A DNA stretch of 64,000 bases from Paragyromitra xinjiangensis (Eukaryota > Ascomycota > Pezizomycetes > Pezizales > Discinaceae). This document shows, one piece after another, positions 52,736 to 64,000 of the stretch. The notes below the pieces were generated by a model. That model was not told the DNA's origin, did no database searches, and saw nothing but the letters and a program-made list of their open reading frames with translations. A program made the translations under genes and the position numbers. Location of the stretch: NCBI GenBank assembly GCA_038503065.1, contig JBCAMK010000004.1, positions 943,001-1,007,000 of the forward strand, written 5' to 3'. How positions within the stretch are numbered: position 1 is the first letter of the stretch; the number at the start of each line of letters is the position of its first letter.

Positions 52736-55700
52736 ATGGCAAATATTGTAGGCTTAATTTTTTTACGGAGGAAATATACTTTCAAGATATTCAACTTCAT
52801 TAATGTGGGAACGACAATTCCTGCATAGATATGAAGCTTAAGGCTCATTTGGCAAGCGACCCATATACAATGTTCAAGTTACCAATGTACACCACCACCC
52901 CCCCCCCCCCCTACAGCCATCTGTAACCGATATACCGCTACCATCACTCTCATAGCCGTCAGACACCAGCTCTCATTATGATGGCCTAATACTATTGCGA
53001 TTCCTTCATGCTACTAGAAGTAGAACTTCTTCACCCCAGCTCGGTTGAGTTGAGTATGAGTGCTAGGGCTATAGATCGCACGCACGCTAGTTTTTTCTAT
53101 CACACAATACTGATATTCTCTAGAAGCAGGGATGCGTCCAACTGTTCGCAGTTGGTATTTTTCGGCCTTCGCACCGAGGCCTGGGCAGGTTTACTATTAC
53201 TCCCTAGTAGTCAAGCTCCGTGCTAGCAGCTATTTTATCAACGATATTATCTTATGAAGCGGTTATTCCATAACTTAATATTCAGTTAGAAAAGCGATTC
53301 TCACGCTCTATAACTCTTCTAAATAGAAACCAGTCAGGTCGGTTAACTAGGTCGGCACATGAGACCTAAGTGTGGGGAACAGCTTGCGTTGCCAAGACAG
53401 ACAAGTTAGAGGGAAACCTTCATCTAAACCCTAGAGGGTGGGGAAATGTGAAAATGATTATTTTCCCCACGAAATAAACTATAGGTAGTTTCCAAACCAG
53501 TCTTCAGATCCATACTAGGGTTAGAAACTACGGCTCTAGCTCCCAACCCAATTGGCAGTACTGATTACCAACCAAAACTAATCACGAATAACTCGAAGTA
53601 AGCGTTTTAATCAGAAGCCATCCCATAGGTCAGATATTTTTTTGTGTTCGGTCTCAGAAATATACTCTACCAATCAAGATGCTAGATACTCTTACACTAC
53701 ATTCCAAGAACCCAGAGACATGTAATACGGAGAGCCTCTCAAATTTATATATATCATGACTCACAACCACACTTAATGTCTAGGCGGCAGGAGATGACCC
53801 ACGGCTCTGAGAATGCAGCAAAAGTAAAACAAAAATATGCACATAAAATCTATGAACTAACTTATGCTTTCCATCACACTAAGAATGTGTAAAAACACGT
53901 TCGAGATATATCCCACCGCTGACCGGTCGACCGGAGAAAGCTTCTCAAGCAAAAGACCAATCACATCTACACAACACACCCACACCGTAAGAAATAAGGC
54001 CGGGGTGCGCACCAATATACCGCTTCTCCCCAGCCTACCATTTGCCCCTGTTTCTCAGAATCTTCAGGTTGGGGGCGCCGCCAAACCCCGGGATATGCAG
54101 CGCGCGTTTAATTTCCAATAATTCGTACTTCAACACCACTACAGCAAACAACAAAGCCATAGCCAGCTCAGAGGTGAGCCTATGGCATCCAGAGGGTTCG
54201 GTAGCACGGCGCTCAGGGCAAGAGAGCTAGGATACAGCATTAGAGATCGGCAATAGGGACACAACAGCGGGACGGCACATCACGGCAACTAGCACCAATA
54301 GGTTACAGATAACGTCTTGAAAATTGCATTAGATAGGTGTATCGTTTTGGCCATGTATGATGTGGTGGTGGTTGATACGGTACGCACATACTACGCACAT
54401 GTATAGAGTACAGTGTTATGGCTAAGATGCGAGTGACTTGCTGTGATCAGTGAATTGGGGTAAGGTGTGCTGGAATAGGTGCGCCGAGCCGATTATCGAC
54501 CGGATTTTGATTCGAACTGGTCGGATCATAGTCTGGACCTTTTCAGTCTGGCCGGTTGTGTATATACGTATTAGGGTCCTAATGGCGAAGGGGCTTACAT
54601 ATTTGTTTCGTATGTAATTAACACACGTTGGCGCTAAGAAATAACTGACCTCCTACAATCCATAACCACAAACAAAGTAATAACAGAGGTTCCTGGTTAT
54701 AACTATATGGTAAGGCTATCCTAAAACACTTAACTCGGGTATTGGGGCATGGTTGTGAGATTGATTCCTCTTGCGCTTACGAGCCAGAAAATAATGTCTG
54801 TCCGGTTCGGCATTCTCCACCTGTACAACTAGCTCTCCAAAACTAACAAATTAAATAGAAAACTTCATAACAAGATGTATCCATGTGGATGGGCATGTAT
54901 AGGATATGAAGAAATCCGTTATTCTTGAGATTCCCTTCCACGCTGCCCGTACCGAACCAAACAGACTTTATTTCCTCGCTATCACCGTACCTCCGTATGA
55001 AAAGCAGTAGAGCTAGTTTTATCTCTTTTCGTCATCTTGATTTTATTCATGCTCTGGTTTAGCCGAAGCCATATGGTGTAGTTATTTAGGGCTTGTGTAT
55101 GGTGGACCTTTTTAACCCCCCCTCAAACCCTTACATTGTGCAAGGTGATTGGGTTATGATTAAGCACTCAAGTACCTGCAGCCCCCTCTGACTAGGATAT
55201 GCTCGGGAACTAAGAAACCCTGGGACAAAAAAAGCTTATCTGTTTATGAGATAAGGGAAGATGTTATTCGTTAACTATGACTCCAAAATATAAAAAGGGG
55301 GGAGGGCCGAATGGAAACCGGCGAGAAAAGTCCGATCTTGAAGGAGATAGTGGTGCATTCATCGGGGTTGTAACTCTGTAAGATATCGTATTTAGCGAAG
55401 ATGACGACGTAATAGAAACCTGAGGAGAGGCATTGCGCACCGAAGTTACGGGTTTTTGTAAATACGAGGAGGGGTTTAGAAAGAGTAAAGGATGGTAAAG
55501 ATCCCGAAACAATGAACCCACACTTACAAAGGGATGTTTCCGAGGTACTCGGACCGGTGTTTCTTTTTACTCCAATAGTTATAACTCGCCTCTAGCGGGG
55601 TAGGACTGTTCTAGCGGGGATGCTAGAAAATGGAATCAAAGACTTCCCAACAAAGCTAAGCTCCTCCAAAACTGATCTTTTTATGGGGTACTGCTAGGTA

Positions 55701-56736
55701 CTAAAAGTTTCTAGAGCGGGTGTTGCAAATTGTTCTGGCGCCCTTTTTCCCCGCTAAAAACTTTTTTATCTACTTTTAAAAACGTTTCTGTTGCCGTTTC
55801 TGTAAAACCTCCCTCGGTTGAGATCTAAGACATGTCGCCGCGGTTCAAAGCCGAAAGACAGCATCAGGCAATGGCCTTTTCCCTGAACGCTAGGGAAAAA
55901 CAAAAATACTTCTTAAAAAGCAGCTAACCTCAAAGAAGTAATCCTCGGAAGTGAAAAAATAATGTGGTTCCCAAGGAGAGTGCCAGCTGATCGTGAGGGG
56001 TGATTTTCTATGATCTGATCCGCCCCTCACCTGGTATCAATTCCGTTGCTCGCTCGCGTACACATGTCAATGGAGTCAGTGCATGCAGTATACCTAGTAC
56101 AGATCTGAGACGCCATACATTATTATCCCCCACATGCAAAAGAGCTGTCCAATAAAACGTAAAAACCTCCACCACACAAAGTGTACTAAAAATGTAGTTT
56201 TCGCACAAAAAGATGAAAAAAATACTAGATAGTCTTCAAATGTAGAACATAGAAATCCACCCTATGACAAATTTCGTCCCCTTAATTCTAGAGATACCTT
56301 CTTGAAACATTGTTCGTAAACACCGAGCACAATCTTGCCCCTGCTTCCTTTTCCTTTTTCCGGTAAAAATATCAACCCCAATCCCAATCTATGCCAGGCA
56401 ACAAACAAAACATCAAGGGTAGCAGCGACTATTCCCAGTAGTTCAACAAACCGGACTGAAATACATAATCCAAAGAAAATTCAAATCGTACAATGCGCAA
56501 GACCCCATAGCCTAGTCATAAGCCATCTTGCCTACTCCAAAAACACATCACAGTCATCACGAATTGACCCCACAAACTCGCCAGCGTACATACGTCAAAG
56601 AAGGGAATAAAAGACTGAGAGAGGAGTGGTGTCTATGCACGAATAAAAAGAAGCAAAATGTACAGAATTCGCATAATTCGCATAAAGCCGCCCAAAGACT
56701 AAGAAATACGTAGAAAATTAACTCGCTGGATGGGGT
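52736..56736. other. Gene-free interval
   Basis: 4 kb with a long C-tract near 52894-52911, repeat B copy 2, and TAGCGGGG/CCCCGCTA motifs at 55593-55780. No coding region supported. Its right end holds the 3' region of the GDS1-like gene. Confidence 0.35.
54406..54481 (+). repeat. Dispersed repeat B, copy 2
   Basis: Second copy of the 50493-50568 block. Confidence 0.6.
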
Positions 56737-58016
56737 TTAAAAATCCAGGAGGTCGTCTAGTTCATCAAGCTCAACACTTTCTGGGCTGCCTAGATGTCTC
56801 TCTAGTTCACCGCCCCAATTACCAAGCCCAAGACCCAAAATAGATTCTGTAGTGCTATGGGACTTCTCTTGATCCCGGTCATGGTTCTGAGCGGCATCGG
56901 AATCTGTGGAGTTCTCTTTTACCGCTGTAGTAATGGAAGCGGTAAGAGTTGTAGGCCCAACCATAGGGCTAAAAACGTTGACAGTTGGCGCCGAAGTACC
57001 GTAGCCTAGAAGCATTGTGGCCGCATCGTTGGTCGATGTTTCGGTGTGGCGATCGTCGCTGCCGTCAGCTTCATACTCTCCCCGGGACCTTTTGTTACTG
57101 GTTTCCTTGCTCTGGTCTAATTCCCTGGATACCGATCGGCGCACAATAAAAATCGCGGACTGACTGAACTCTCGCTCATCGCCTTCAAGCGCAGGTGTAG
57201 AAAGAGCACTCTTGGTATCCAGAGAAGCGGGGGAATTTGTTCGTTCGCGCGCGATGATGCTGGTCCTCGAAGTGCTTAAACTGCTGCTTGTTTCACCGGG
57301 GGATTCGGCCTCAGATTCCTCGCCCAATTCTAGGTCAACTTCTGGACTGGGCGACATTTCTGTCCTCCTCCTGTCTTCTTCGTCATCAGATAGGGCGGGC
57401 GAAACAACGCTCCGTTTAGGGGGAGCGTCGCTTTCATGTTTTGGGATCGGTTGGTGAGGACAAGTAGTAAGGTAGAAATAAATGCGCCTCGGGTGGGTTG
57501 TGATAAGTTGTTTCGCGATAATACAAGGCGTCGATGGAGTGTATCCACGTTTAAGAAACGAATTTAATCGTGAGGAAATGATCGCGTGGGGATTAGCCGA
57601 GCTGTGGGGCACGTCAGCATTGCATGAACACCAGATACAGTACGAAATCGCCAGATCATGGAAACTTACTTCTCGACGATGTTTACAGCGCCAGCAAGTT
57701 CAGCGGCTAATTCTTTGACAGTATGCGGCCGATTTCCTGTCCTTTCAAGAACATCTACAACACCAGATACTATTTCATCATTGATACCATCATGGCTGAT
57801 CCTGGTTTCTGGTGGTGGCGAAGGAGGAAGATTACTGCCATAACGGTCTTGTCGGGCGACTGGAGGAGAATGATCTCTCTTGAATTTTTTCTGAAGAGGC
57901 TGGTCGCTCTTTGCTGGGGAAGGGGGATTCGTTTGAACCTTTTTTCCTGAACTCTGGGGCAGTTGTATTCCTAGGGAGGGCAGCGACAACGACTTTCGAC
58001 GAGTATTGTATGGCAT
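56737..58016 (-). CDS. GDS1: GDS1-like winged-helix protein
   Basis: Nuclear protein of the fungal GDS1 family (yeast GDS1 was linked to growth on glycerol and nitrogen regulation). Minus-strand exons are 58016-57670 and 57601-56737 (403 aa). The conserved domain spans the splice junction: DEIVSGVVDVLERTGNRPHT, then VKELAAEL, NIVE|NSANPHAIISSRLNSF, LKRGYTPSTPCIIAKQL and HPRRIYFYLT, a winged-helix pattern at about residues 83-170. The rest is Ser/acidic-rich and disordered, ending LDELDDLLDF, which could be a short acidic activation-type motif. The start MPYNTRRKSLSLPSLGIQLP is chosen over an upstream in-frame ATG because this N-terminus looks family-like. Confidence 0.85.
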
Positions 58017-59955
58017 TGTTTGGTTGGCAAAGAAAAGAAATGGGATTATTGATTCGAAAAATACGTCGTTTGGGGAGTCGAATGTAACTTTTACAATCGA
58101 ACGTTCATACACCGATCACCAGTGAGAGGGTATGAGTGTCAGAGATCAATCGGAGAAGTCGTCGGTTTGCTATTTTTTTTGACGAAGGCACTCTATCGGA
58201 GAAGGAGCGTGCGAAATTGCCTACGCCTGCGGCACTGACTAGGTAGGTCGGATAAAAAATGAGGTGTGGTGGTTGCACAAAGAATAATATGTTGTAGGTA
58301 AACACAACCTGTTAGGGGGCGGAGAAAAAAAAAAGCAGCCAACAGAAAAATAGCGTCGCTTGGAAATACTGGCGACAACAGCGGCGAGAAACCGGCAGTT
58401 GATAAGTTATCCCCGCGATAGTGATACTAGTATTTGATGAAGGAAGAACGACGTATGCAGATATATTTTAGGGCTCTAGAGTTTGGAATCTGCCTGCCAA
58501 TATGAACGCAATCTGCGTTTGTAAAGATGTTGTTAACAGAAGATGTTATGCGCGTAGGTGGAGAGAATGAAGGGAAGTAGAGAAAGGCGAGAGGAATGGT
58601 AAGTTGGTTGGAGCAGAGACGACGAAATTCCTCGATCTGGGAGGGATTTGGGATGATGGAGTACATCTTCTTGGATTTCCTGTTGTTACTAAGGATGGAG
58701 ATTTGAGGCGCAGAGGATCCTGGGTAGAGACAGGGAGTGTGCAGCGACTGATATCGCTAGGATTATTTGGTGAGGGTGTCTGAGGTTTTTTTCTTCCTTT
58801 TTTTCGCCTTTTCTTTTTTTTCCCGTCATTCTGTTTCGTGGTGTCACGTCTTTTCCCCTCAGACTATTTTTTTCGACCAACAGCGAATTTTCCATACACG
58901 AGCCAGTGATCCTAGTCGAATCCACACCCGCAACTTGAGGAGACTCCTTGTCCGCCAGGCGACCGCCGCTCCGGCAACCCTGAGACCGACCGCCGTTTGC
59001 CCTTTCCGGCGGACAGTTGCGAAGGCAGCCGCAAAGAAGATAGCCAATCACAGTGACGTGACCCCCTGTCCATTTCTAGCGGCGACGACTCATGCATCGT
59101 CAAGAAAATGCCGACCACTTCTAGATCCGGAAAGACTAAATGCTTCTCCGGTCATATCGGAAAATAGTTATAGTGCTAAGTGCCCACCCCCACAGCCTTA
59201 CCTCGATATGGGATGACCCGATATCACGCATTCCAGGCTGTTGTGTCGTTACCCTAGGGTGGGCTGCATGCGTCGACGGTCGCAAACTGCCCCGTGCCGA
59301 AGAATGGATCCCAGAACAAACTTGCCGCTGGGTCGGGTTTCTTCGTTTGTTGATGCTGTGTGCCCCCTTGTTTCGGGATGCGATAAGCCTGCTTCATCGG
59401 TTATGTGTATCAAACATCTCCAGACTGTGACGTGCAGCATGAAAATCCAAGCCTGGAAAATGTAAATTAGTACGTACCTCGATCGCCAAACCACCTTCTT
59501 TTTCTATTTGTTTAGCACAGGACCAGCTATCACACTGGAGCGTGTATTTCTGAGATGAGGTACACAGTAAGCATGGAAAGCGCCGACAATGGAGCGATGC
59601 ACGCGTCCATCTTTTCCGAGCGGGACGTGGCAAAGCGCAGATCGCCACCTCAGAGAAGCCCAAATCCGCTGGGCTTGTTCCAGGTGACACTCAACGTCAG
59701 AGCTCCCAATTTCCAAAGGACAACTCGTCATATCGGTACTTTTGCGAGACCGCAAGAAATGTATCATCATGACCTACCCGCGACTGCCTTGTCGATGGGG
59801 CTGTTAGACTCATAGGAATTTGAACCATTTAGTTGAATTTTAGTTCTAAACATGTTAGCGAATCATGTTAATTTTTATGTCTCCATCTATTGTCACCCGA
59901 CCAGTTAAACTCACATAAATATTGTACAATGGGTGTACCATTTAACCACCAGGCT
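58017..59955. other. Intergenic region, no supported gene
   Basis: 1.9 kb between the GDS1-like start and the stop of the methyltransferase gene. A frame at 59555-59815 (86 codons) has no recognised family. T-rich run at 58786-58822. Confidence 0.35.
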
Positions 59956-61342
59956 TTATGAGTCAATCGTTGCCTTCGATTTCAATGAATTTGGCGGAGA
60001 CAACGACTCAGCTGGCCTCGCTTCGATCCAATACGTAGTCCCGAAGTGATACCTTGAAATTTTATCGATCACCAAACCACTCTCTTTCAAAATAGCTTCT
60101 ACGTCCCGGTTCCACCAGCAGCCCCACGTTTCTGCATGCTTCGGTGCAAGCGAATCCAGGACGTCGTTGAGCCATTTGTAGTGGGATCTTCCGTGCTCCA
60201 ATAGAATGATCTTCCCACCATCTCTTTTGCAAGCCTTTCCTAGGTTCCTTAGAAGCTCTACCGGAGAGCTATGAGAACATAGTCCCATAGATTGGATGAC
60301 TGTATCATACTCCTTCCCTGTTTGGGGTAACCTGATTGGCTCGGCGGCATCTTGAACTATAAAACGTATATTCTTATATTTTGGATATTGTTCTGTGCCG
60401 TATATCAAAATTTTGATTAAGAAAAGTGTCAAATTGTCGCTGCGGGAAAATGGTATTAACCAACCTTTAAATTTTTTTCTTGCCTCTTCCAACATACTAG
60501 TACTGGTGTCTACCATCGTAATTGAATTGCATTTTTTAAGTGGGTAATACCCAGAATTTCTACCAGTCCCTGCCGAGACTTCTAGAACATCGCCCTTCAA
60601 TCACTCGTCGTCATGAGTATCAATATTAGCATTTATCCATTCATATTTACATAATCTTAGTTAATCTATCACACAAGGGAAGTAAGGGAATACTCACTTC
60701 GGCTCTCTTTCCTAATGACCTCCTCAACAGTGGCATGCCCATGAAGAACTCACTTGCCCATATCTCGCTATCATACTTTCTCGCTATATTTTCATAAACG
60801 TGAGACTTGTCGATCTGCTCCTCTTTCTGAGGAGTATGCTCAGGGATATTCTTGATGGAAAAATAAACATAGGCTCCATAAGCAGCGAGGACGTAGGCTG
60901 CTACGCCTGCGAACACAAAAGGTGCTTTTGGTCTTGGCTTTAGTGATGCTTTTGGCGGGGTACCGATTTTTAGTGGGGTAGTTTTGGTGGCCCTACGGAA
61001 AAAGCGGTTAGTGAAGTCTGAATGGGGGTTATTGCATAGAAGAAAAATCACATTGGAACCTCAGAGACTCAAAGAGTCAGTGCCCACTGTGACTGCCATT
61101 ACAGCGGATATAGTGTGATGACATAGCTTTTAGAAATATCTCAAAAATGCTAATATGCGAATTTTTCATGTAGAAAATGGGTCTTACTGTGACATCGGTG
61201 CTCCTCCAGCTGACAATGACCCCCCTGTCCTCGCCTTGCTCACGGCGGAATGTGAGGGATGAGTAGAATGACGAGGAAGAGATGGAGGAGCACGCTCAGC
61301 AGCTTTACCAGCTTTCTTTCCAGCTATGGGAGCGGTGCCCAT
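59956..61342 (-). CDS. Membrane-anchored SAM methyltransferase, OMS1-like
   Basis: Class I SAM-dependent methyltransferase related to mitochondrial inner-membrane OMS1. Minus-strand exons are 61342-61188, 60992-60698, 60594-60465 and 60392-59956 (338 aa). A basic Ser/Ala-rich N-terminus may target mitochondria. A membrane anchor (FVFAGVAAYVLAAYGAYVYF) is followed by SHVYENIARKYDSEIW. The SAM-binding motif is VLEVSAGTGRNSGYY, then SITMVDTSTSMLEEARKKF, IRFIVQDAAEPIRLP, KEYDTVIQSMGLCS and GKIILLEHGRSHYKWLNDVL. GTGRN and EHGRS are typical of the OMS1/METTL7-like group. Intron 3 (60393-60464) is 72 bp and stop-free in frame, so retention would add 24 residues after motif II. Confidence 0.87.
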
Positions 61343-62734
61343 GATTTCTCAAAAAGGATATCTAATTGATTCCAAGGTGGACAAAATGATCGAGAGGTCC
61401 AGAGAATGTTGTCTGTATGTCTGTATGCCACAGAGAATGAGTTGAAAAGAAACGGAAACAGAATTCCGTATCGAAAAGTTCTTGCAGTGGGAAAAATGAC
61501 TCCAGTATCGAGGAGAAGAGATTTTAACTTGGTAGCTGTCCAGCAGTTTCACAGACGATCGATCGAAGAAGACCCCGTCGAAGGGATCAACAAGACTGCC
61601 AAGACTTGAGGCTGTTTTAGGGTCAGGGGAAAGAAGTTTTCTTCTGCTTCTCCCATGAGGTATGTCAGTTCCACAACAACAAAAAAGCCTTTAGGTTACC
61701 GAGTTCTAACATCTATGTTATAGTGTCCTAACACTGCGTCGGAGGATAGGCCTGATATTTGACGGATGCCCAGGCGGTAATCAGATCTTTGATGGCTTAA
61801 TGATGACTTAATGATGGCTAGGTCCCACCTTCTTTCATCTGAAGACTTTCCTCAATAACATGCAATGTTACAAGATGCTAAAATACATGTAGGTATTGAT
61901 TTCGGTAAGTCCTAGTAGATTTGTGGTTGATTTATTTGGATATACGCCCATCTTGTTATAACCCAACCACCTGCAGTGTTGATCACCACCTGAACTTCTC
62001 ACATCACCGAGTTTTTGATATTCTGTGTATTTACCTATTAACATCTATCTTCTGAGAGAAATGCTTTACCTGGGTTTGCGCTGACTGGCGTAGTTTACTA
62101 AATATCCTTCCGCTAAGTATACGAGTGAGTCATATGCAACTGAGGGGTATTGCTGGTTCTAAAGCAATATTTGGTACACTTATTTCAAGTCATAGCTCAT
62201 GAGTGAATGGCGGAAAGGGATTATGTTATAGCATAACTGTTATTGTGCGGGAGTATTCATAAACCATCTCCCTCGGCCGGAGTGGAAATGGTGTTTGATC
62301 ATGGAATGTCACTCGGCCAAGTTGATACACACTTCCTCTAGCGGTTTCGTATCGACCATCTTCCGCCACCACTTTACCACAATGGCCAAGAGAACTGGAT
62401 GGCTCAGGTCGTTCCCCAGGTTAAAAACATTTACCTGGCTTAACTTCTCACTAAAGTCGATAAATGAATCTATTCTAGCCAGCCCGGAAAAACCGAGGTT
62501 CGGGACTGGTCTGATTGTTACCAATGTTTTTGCTACATGATGAAGGGTTTTAGTCCACAAGATGGTTGACTATTTTACTCAGTTCCACTACTAAGCGGTG
62601 TTTCGAAACTTGACCTAAAGAAATTCTATCTTAATTCTATATAGCTCCAGCATCTCACCATCTTTTACGCATAAACCGAACTATTAAAGACCCTAAACAA
62701 CAACACCAATCATCGTCCAAGATCCACCAAACAC
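61343..62734. other. Intergenic region, no supported gene
   Basis: 1.4 kb. Overlapping open frames near 62295-62560 on both strands are not family-like. Confidence 0.35.
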
Positions 62735-63385
62735 CTAACTCTCACGCCCCTCAAGCTTCTTAAACTCCGTCAAAACCGGATACATATCATCAAAAATCGC
62801 CTCCATCGCCTCTCTCGTCTTCGCCCCAGTAACAACAACCCTCCCCGACGCAAAAACCAACATAACTCCTCTCCCTATAAGCCTGTAAACCAGTCCCGGA
62901 AAAACCTCCGGCTCATACCGCGCAAACATCCAATCCTTCCTTACCAGTCCTTCCAGACGAACACTAAACCCCAGCGCACAAGTCGCGACCACATTCTGGA
63001 TCTTAAACTCCGTGAACTGGACTCGATACCCAATCTTTTGAATGATGCGGGTGAATTTACGGGCTGCGAGTCTGGCAAGATCTTCGGATTTGGCACCGGT
63101 TATTACGAGCTTGCCGGAGGAGAAGACTAGTGCGGTGGATTTGGGGTCGCGGATGCGGAGGATGATGGCGGCGAAACGCCGGGGTTTGTATTCGCTGTTT
63201 CGGGCGTGGAGGGCGATGGTTTTGAGGTCTAGGTGGGTTTGGAGGTTGACGGTTGCGACGATGTTCCTGGGAGAGCTGTTAGTAGAGGTTTATGGAAATT
63301 ATGGGGGGAGTACTTACTGGATTGTGGGACGGGTAGGTATGGCTCGTCCTGTATTGCTAGAAGGTGAAGGGGTTAGTGCGGGCAT
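62735..63385 (-). CDS. TATA-binding protein, divergent (possible TBP paralogue)
   Basis: Two-repeat TBP-fold protein, 199 aa, nuclear, binding TATA DNA for Pol I/II/III initiation. Minus-strand exons are 63385-63318 and 63266-62735. The N-terminus is very short (MPALTPSPSSNTGRAIPTRP) before IQNIVATVNL. Repeat 1 is close to canonical (LDLKTIALHARNSEYKPRRF, STALVFSSGKLVITGAKSED). Repeat 2 is more diverged (NVVATCALGFSVRLEGLV, FARYEPEVFPGLVYRLIGRG, MLVFASGRVVVTGAK). The four DNA-intercalating Phe positions appear retained (RF, VF, VF, VF). The usual KPKIVLLIF block is replaced by a one-residue-shorter GRGVMLVF. It could be the sole TBP of a divergent lineage or a TRF-like second copy. Confidence 0.88.
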
Positions 63386-63528
63386 GGTAATTCTGGCGGG
63401 TTGTAAAGAGCTTTAAGTCGATTATCGTTATCTTGATATCACTGTAGTGAACTTTGGCGTGATGGTGGAATTAATGTTAAGGACGTTCTATCGCATATAT
63501 TTATAGTCTATCTAGTAGCACAGTACAT

Positions 63529-63624
63529 TCAAGATAGCCAAACATGAAAGTTTCAAAAGCCCATGGCGATATCAAGATAGCACAACAAGAAAGTTTCAAG
63601 AGCCCAACGACAATATCAAGATAG
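63529..63624 (+). repeat. Local 43-44 bp tandem repeat
   Basis: TCAAGATAGC..AACA.GAAAG followed by TTTCAA(A/G)AGCCC occurs at 63529 and 63572, with a third partial TCAAGATAG at 63616. Confidence 0.7.
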
Positions 63625-63934
63625 TTCCATGTCCTTAAAATTGCAGCTAATCTTGAAAGATCGTTCCACCTGTGCTGAAACGTAGTGGCACATAAATATT
63701 TTTTACGCAATGGTGGAATGTTGGAGGTATGTATACTAGAAGATTTGTCATCTGGGTTGTTTCCCACTATGTACTGCTATCACCTACACCATTCATCTAG
63801 ACAACCTGCGCAGTTCAAAGTTTTGTTTAGTGATGTTGCCTACTGGTTAATCACTCGTCCCGTGGGTGTTTATTCTGTCAACCCGAGAAGAAGGGTCATC
63901 ACCCATCACTCGGCACTTTGAAAAGCTCCCTGTT

Positions 63935-64000
63935 AGGGATGCTTCCCGGTGTGGGACGTGGCTTCGGGGTCGGAAATAATTAAGAGACAGGCACCTAGAG
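63935..64000 (+). repeat. Dispersed repeat A, copy 2 (cut by window edge)
   Basis: Matches 48678-48745 up to the last base of the window, so the element probably continues outside. Confidence 0.6.

Larger units (their letters stand above)
63386..64000. other. TBP-like gene upstream region and right edge
   Basis: Contains a local tandem repeat and dispersed repeat A copy 2. No gene supported. Confidence 0.35.

Noticed and set aside
55590..55780. TAGCGGGG / CCCCGCTA motifs as inverted-repeat ends
   Set aside because: The matching arms are only about 8 bp and occur more than twice, so an element cannot be delimited.
62295..62560. 81- and 83-codon frames on opposite strands
   Set aside because: Neither resembles a known family, and there are no splice partners.

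Overview
The window is nuclear DNA of a filamentous ascomycete (Pezizomycotina). The genes are eukaryotic and rich in short introns with GT..AG ends and CTAAC-type branch points, and they match fungal families: NST1, RHO2, an SR protein, seipin, PEX14, NDC80, GDS1, OMS1, tyrosinase and TBP. Long repeat-rich spacers suggest a transposon-bloated genome, perhaps Pezizomycetes-like; that placement is a guess.

Layout. 1-24 kb is a normal gene-dense arm: NST1 (-, runs off the left edge), RHO2-type GTPase (+), two-RRM SR protein (-), secreted two-repeat protein (-), four-helix membrane protein of the Tic20/DUF4870 type (+), seipin (+), PEX14 (-), NDC80 (+) and a sarcosine/pipecolate-oxidase-like flavoenzyme (+). 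24-56.7 kb is an accessory, repeat-rich block. It holds a TA-flanked inverted-repeat element, three head-to-tail copies of a gag-only (ORF1-only) LINE-like unit, a broken gene end, a minisatellite, two intron-less CoiA-like nuclease genes 14.7 kb apart, two more miniature inverted-repeat elements, a small heme-less cytochrome-like gene and an 11-exon tyrosinase. 56.7-64 kb returns to ordinary genes: GDS1-like winged helix protein (-), OMS1-like methyltransferase (-) and a short, divergent TATA-binding protein (-).

Most striking: (i) the tandem array of ~2.17 kb units that carry only a zinc-knuckle gag ORF, a conserved 3' stem-loop and an ATT-rich tail but no reverse transcriptase, an architecture recalling HeT-A; (ii) paired CoiA-like zinc-finger/PD-(D/E)XK genes, a family known mainly from bacterial competence, with no introns among intron-rich neighbours; (iii) 6-7 nt microexons inferred in three separate genes (RHO2, PEX14, tyrosinase); (iv) a TBP-fold protein diverged enough to be a possible paralogue.

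Exon coordinates were derived by hand from reading frames, splice signals and family conservation. There is no transcript evidence, and no database search was run. No tRNA, rRNA or CRISPR was found.
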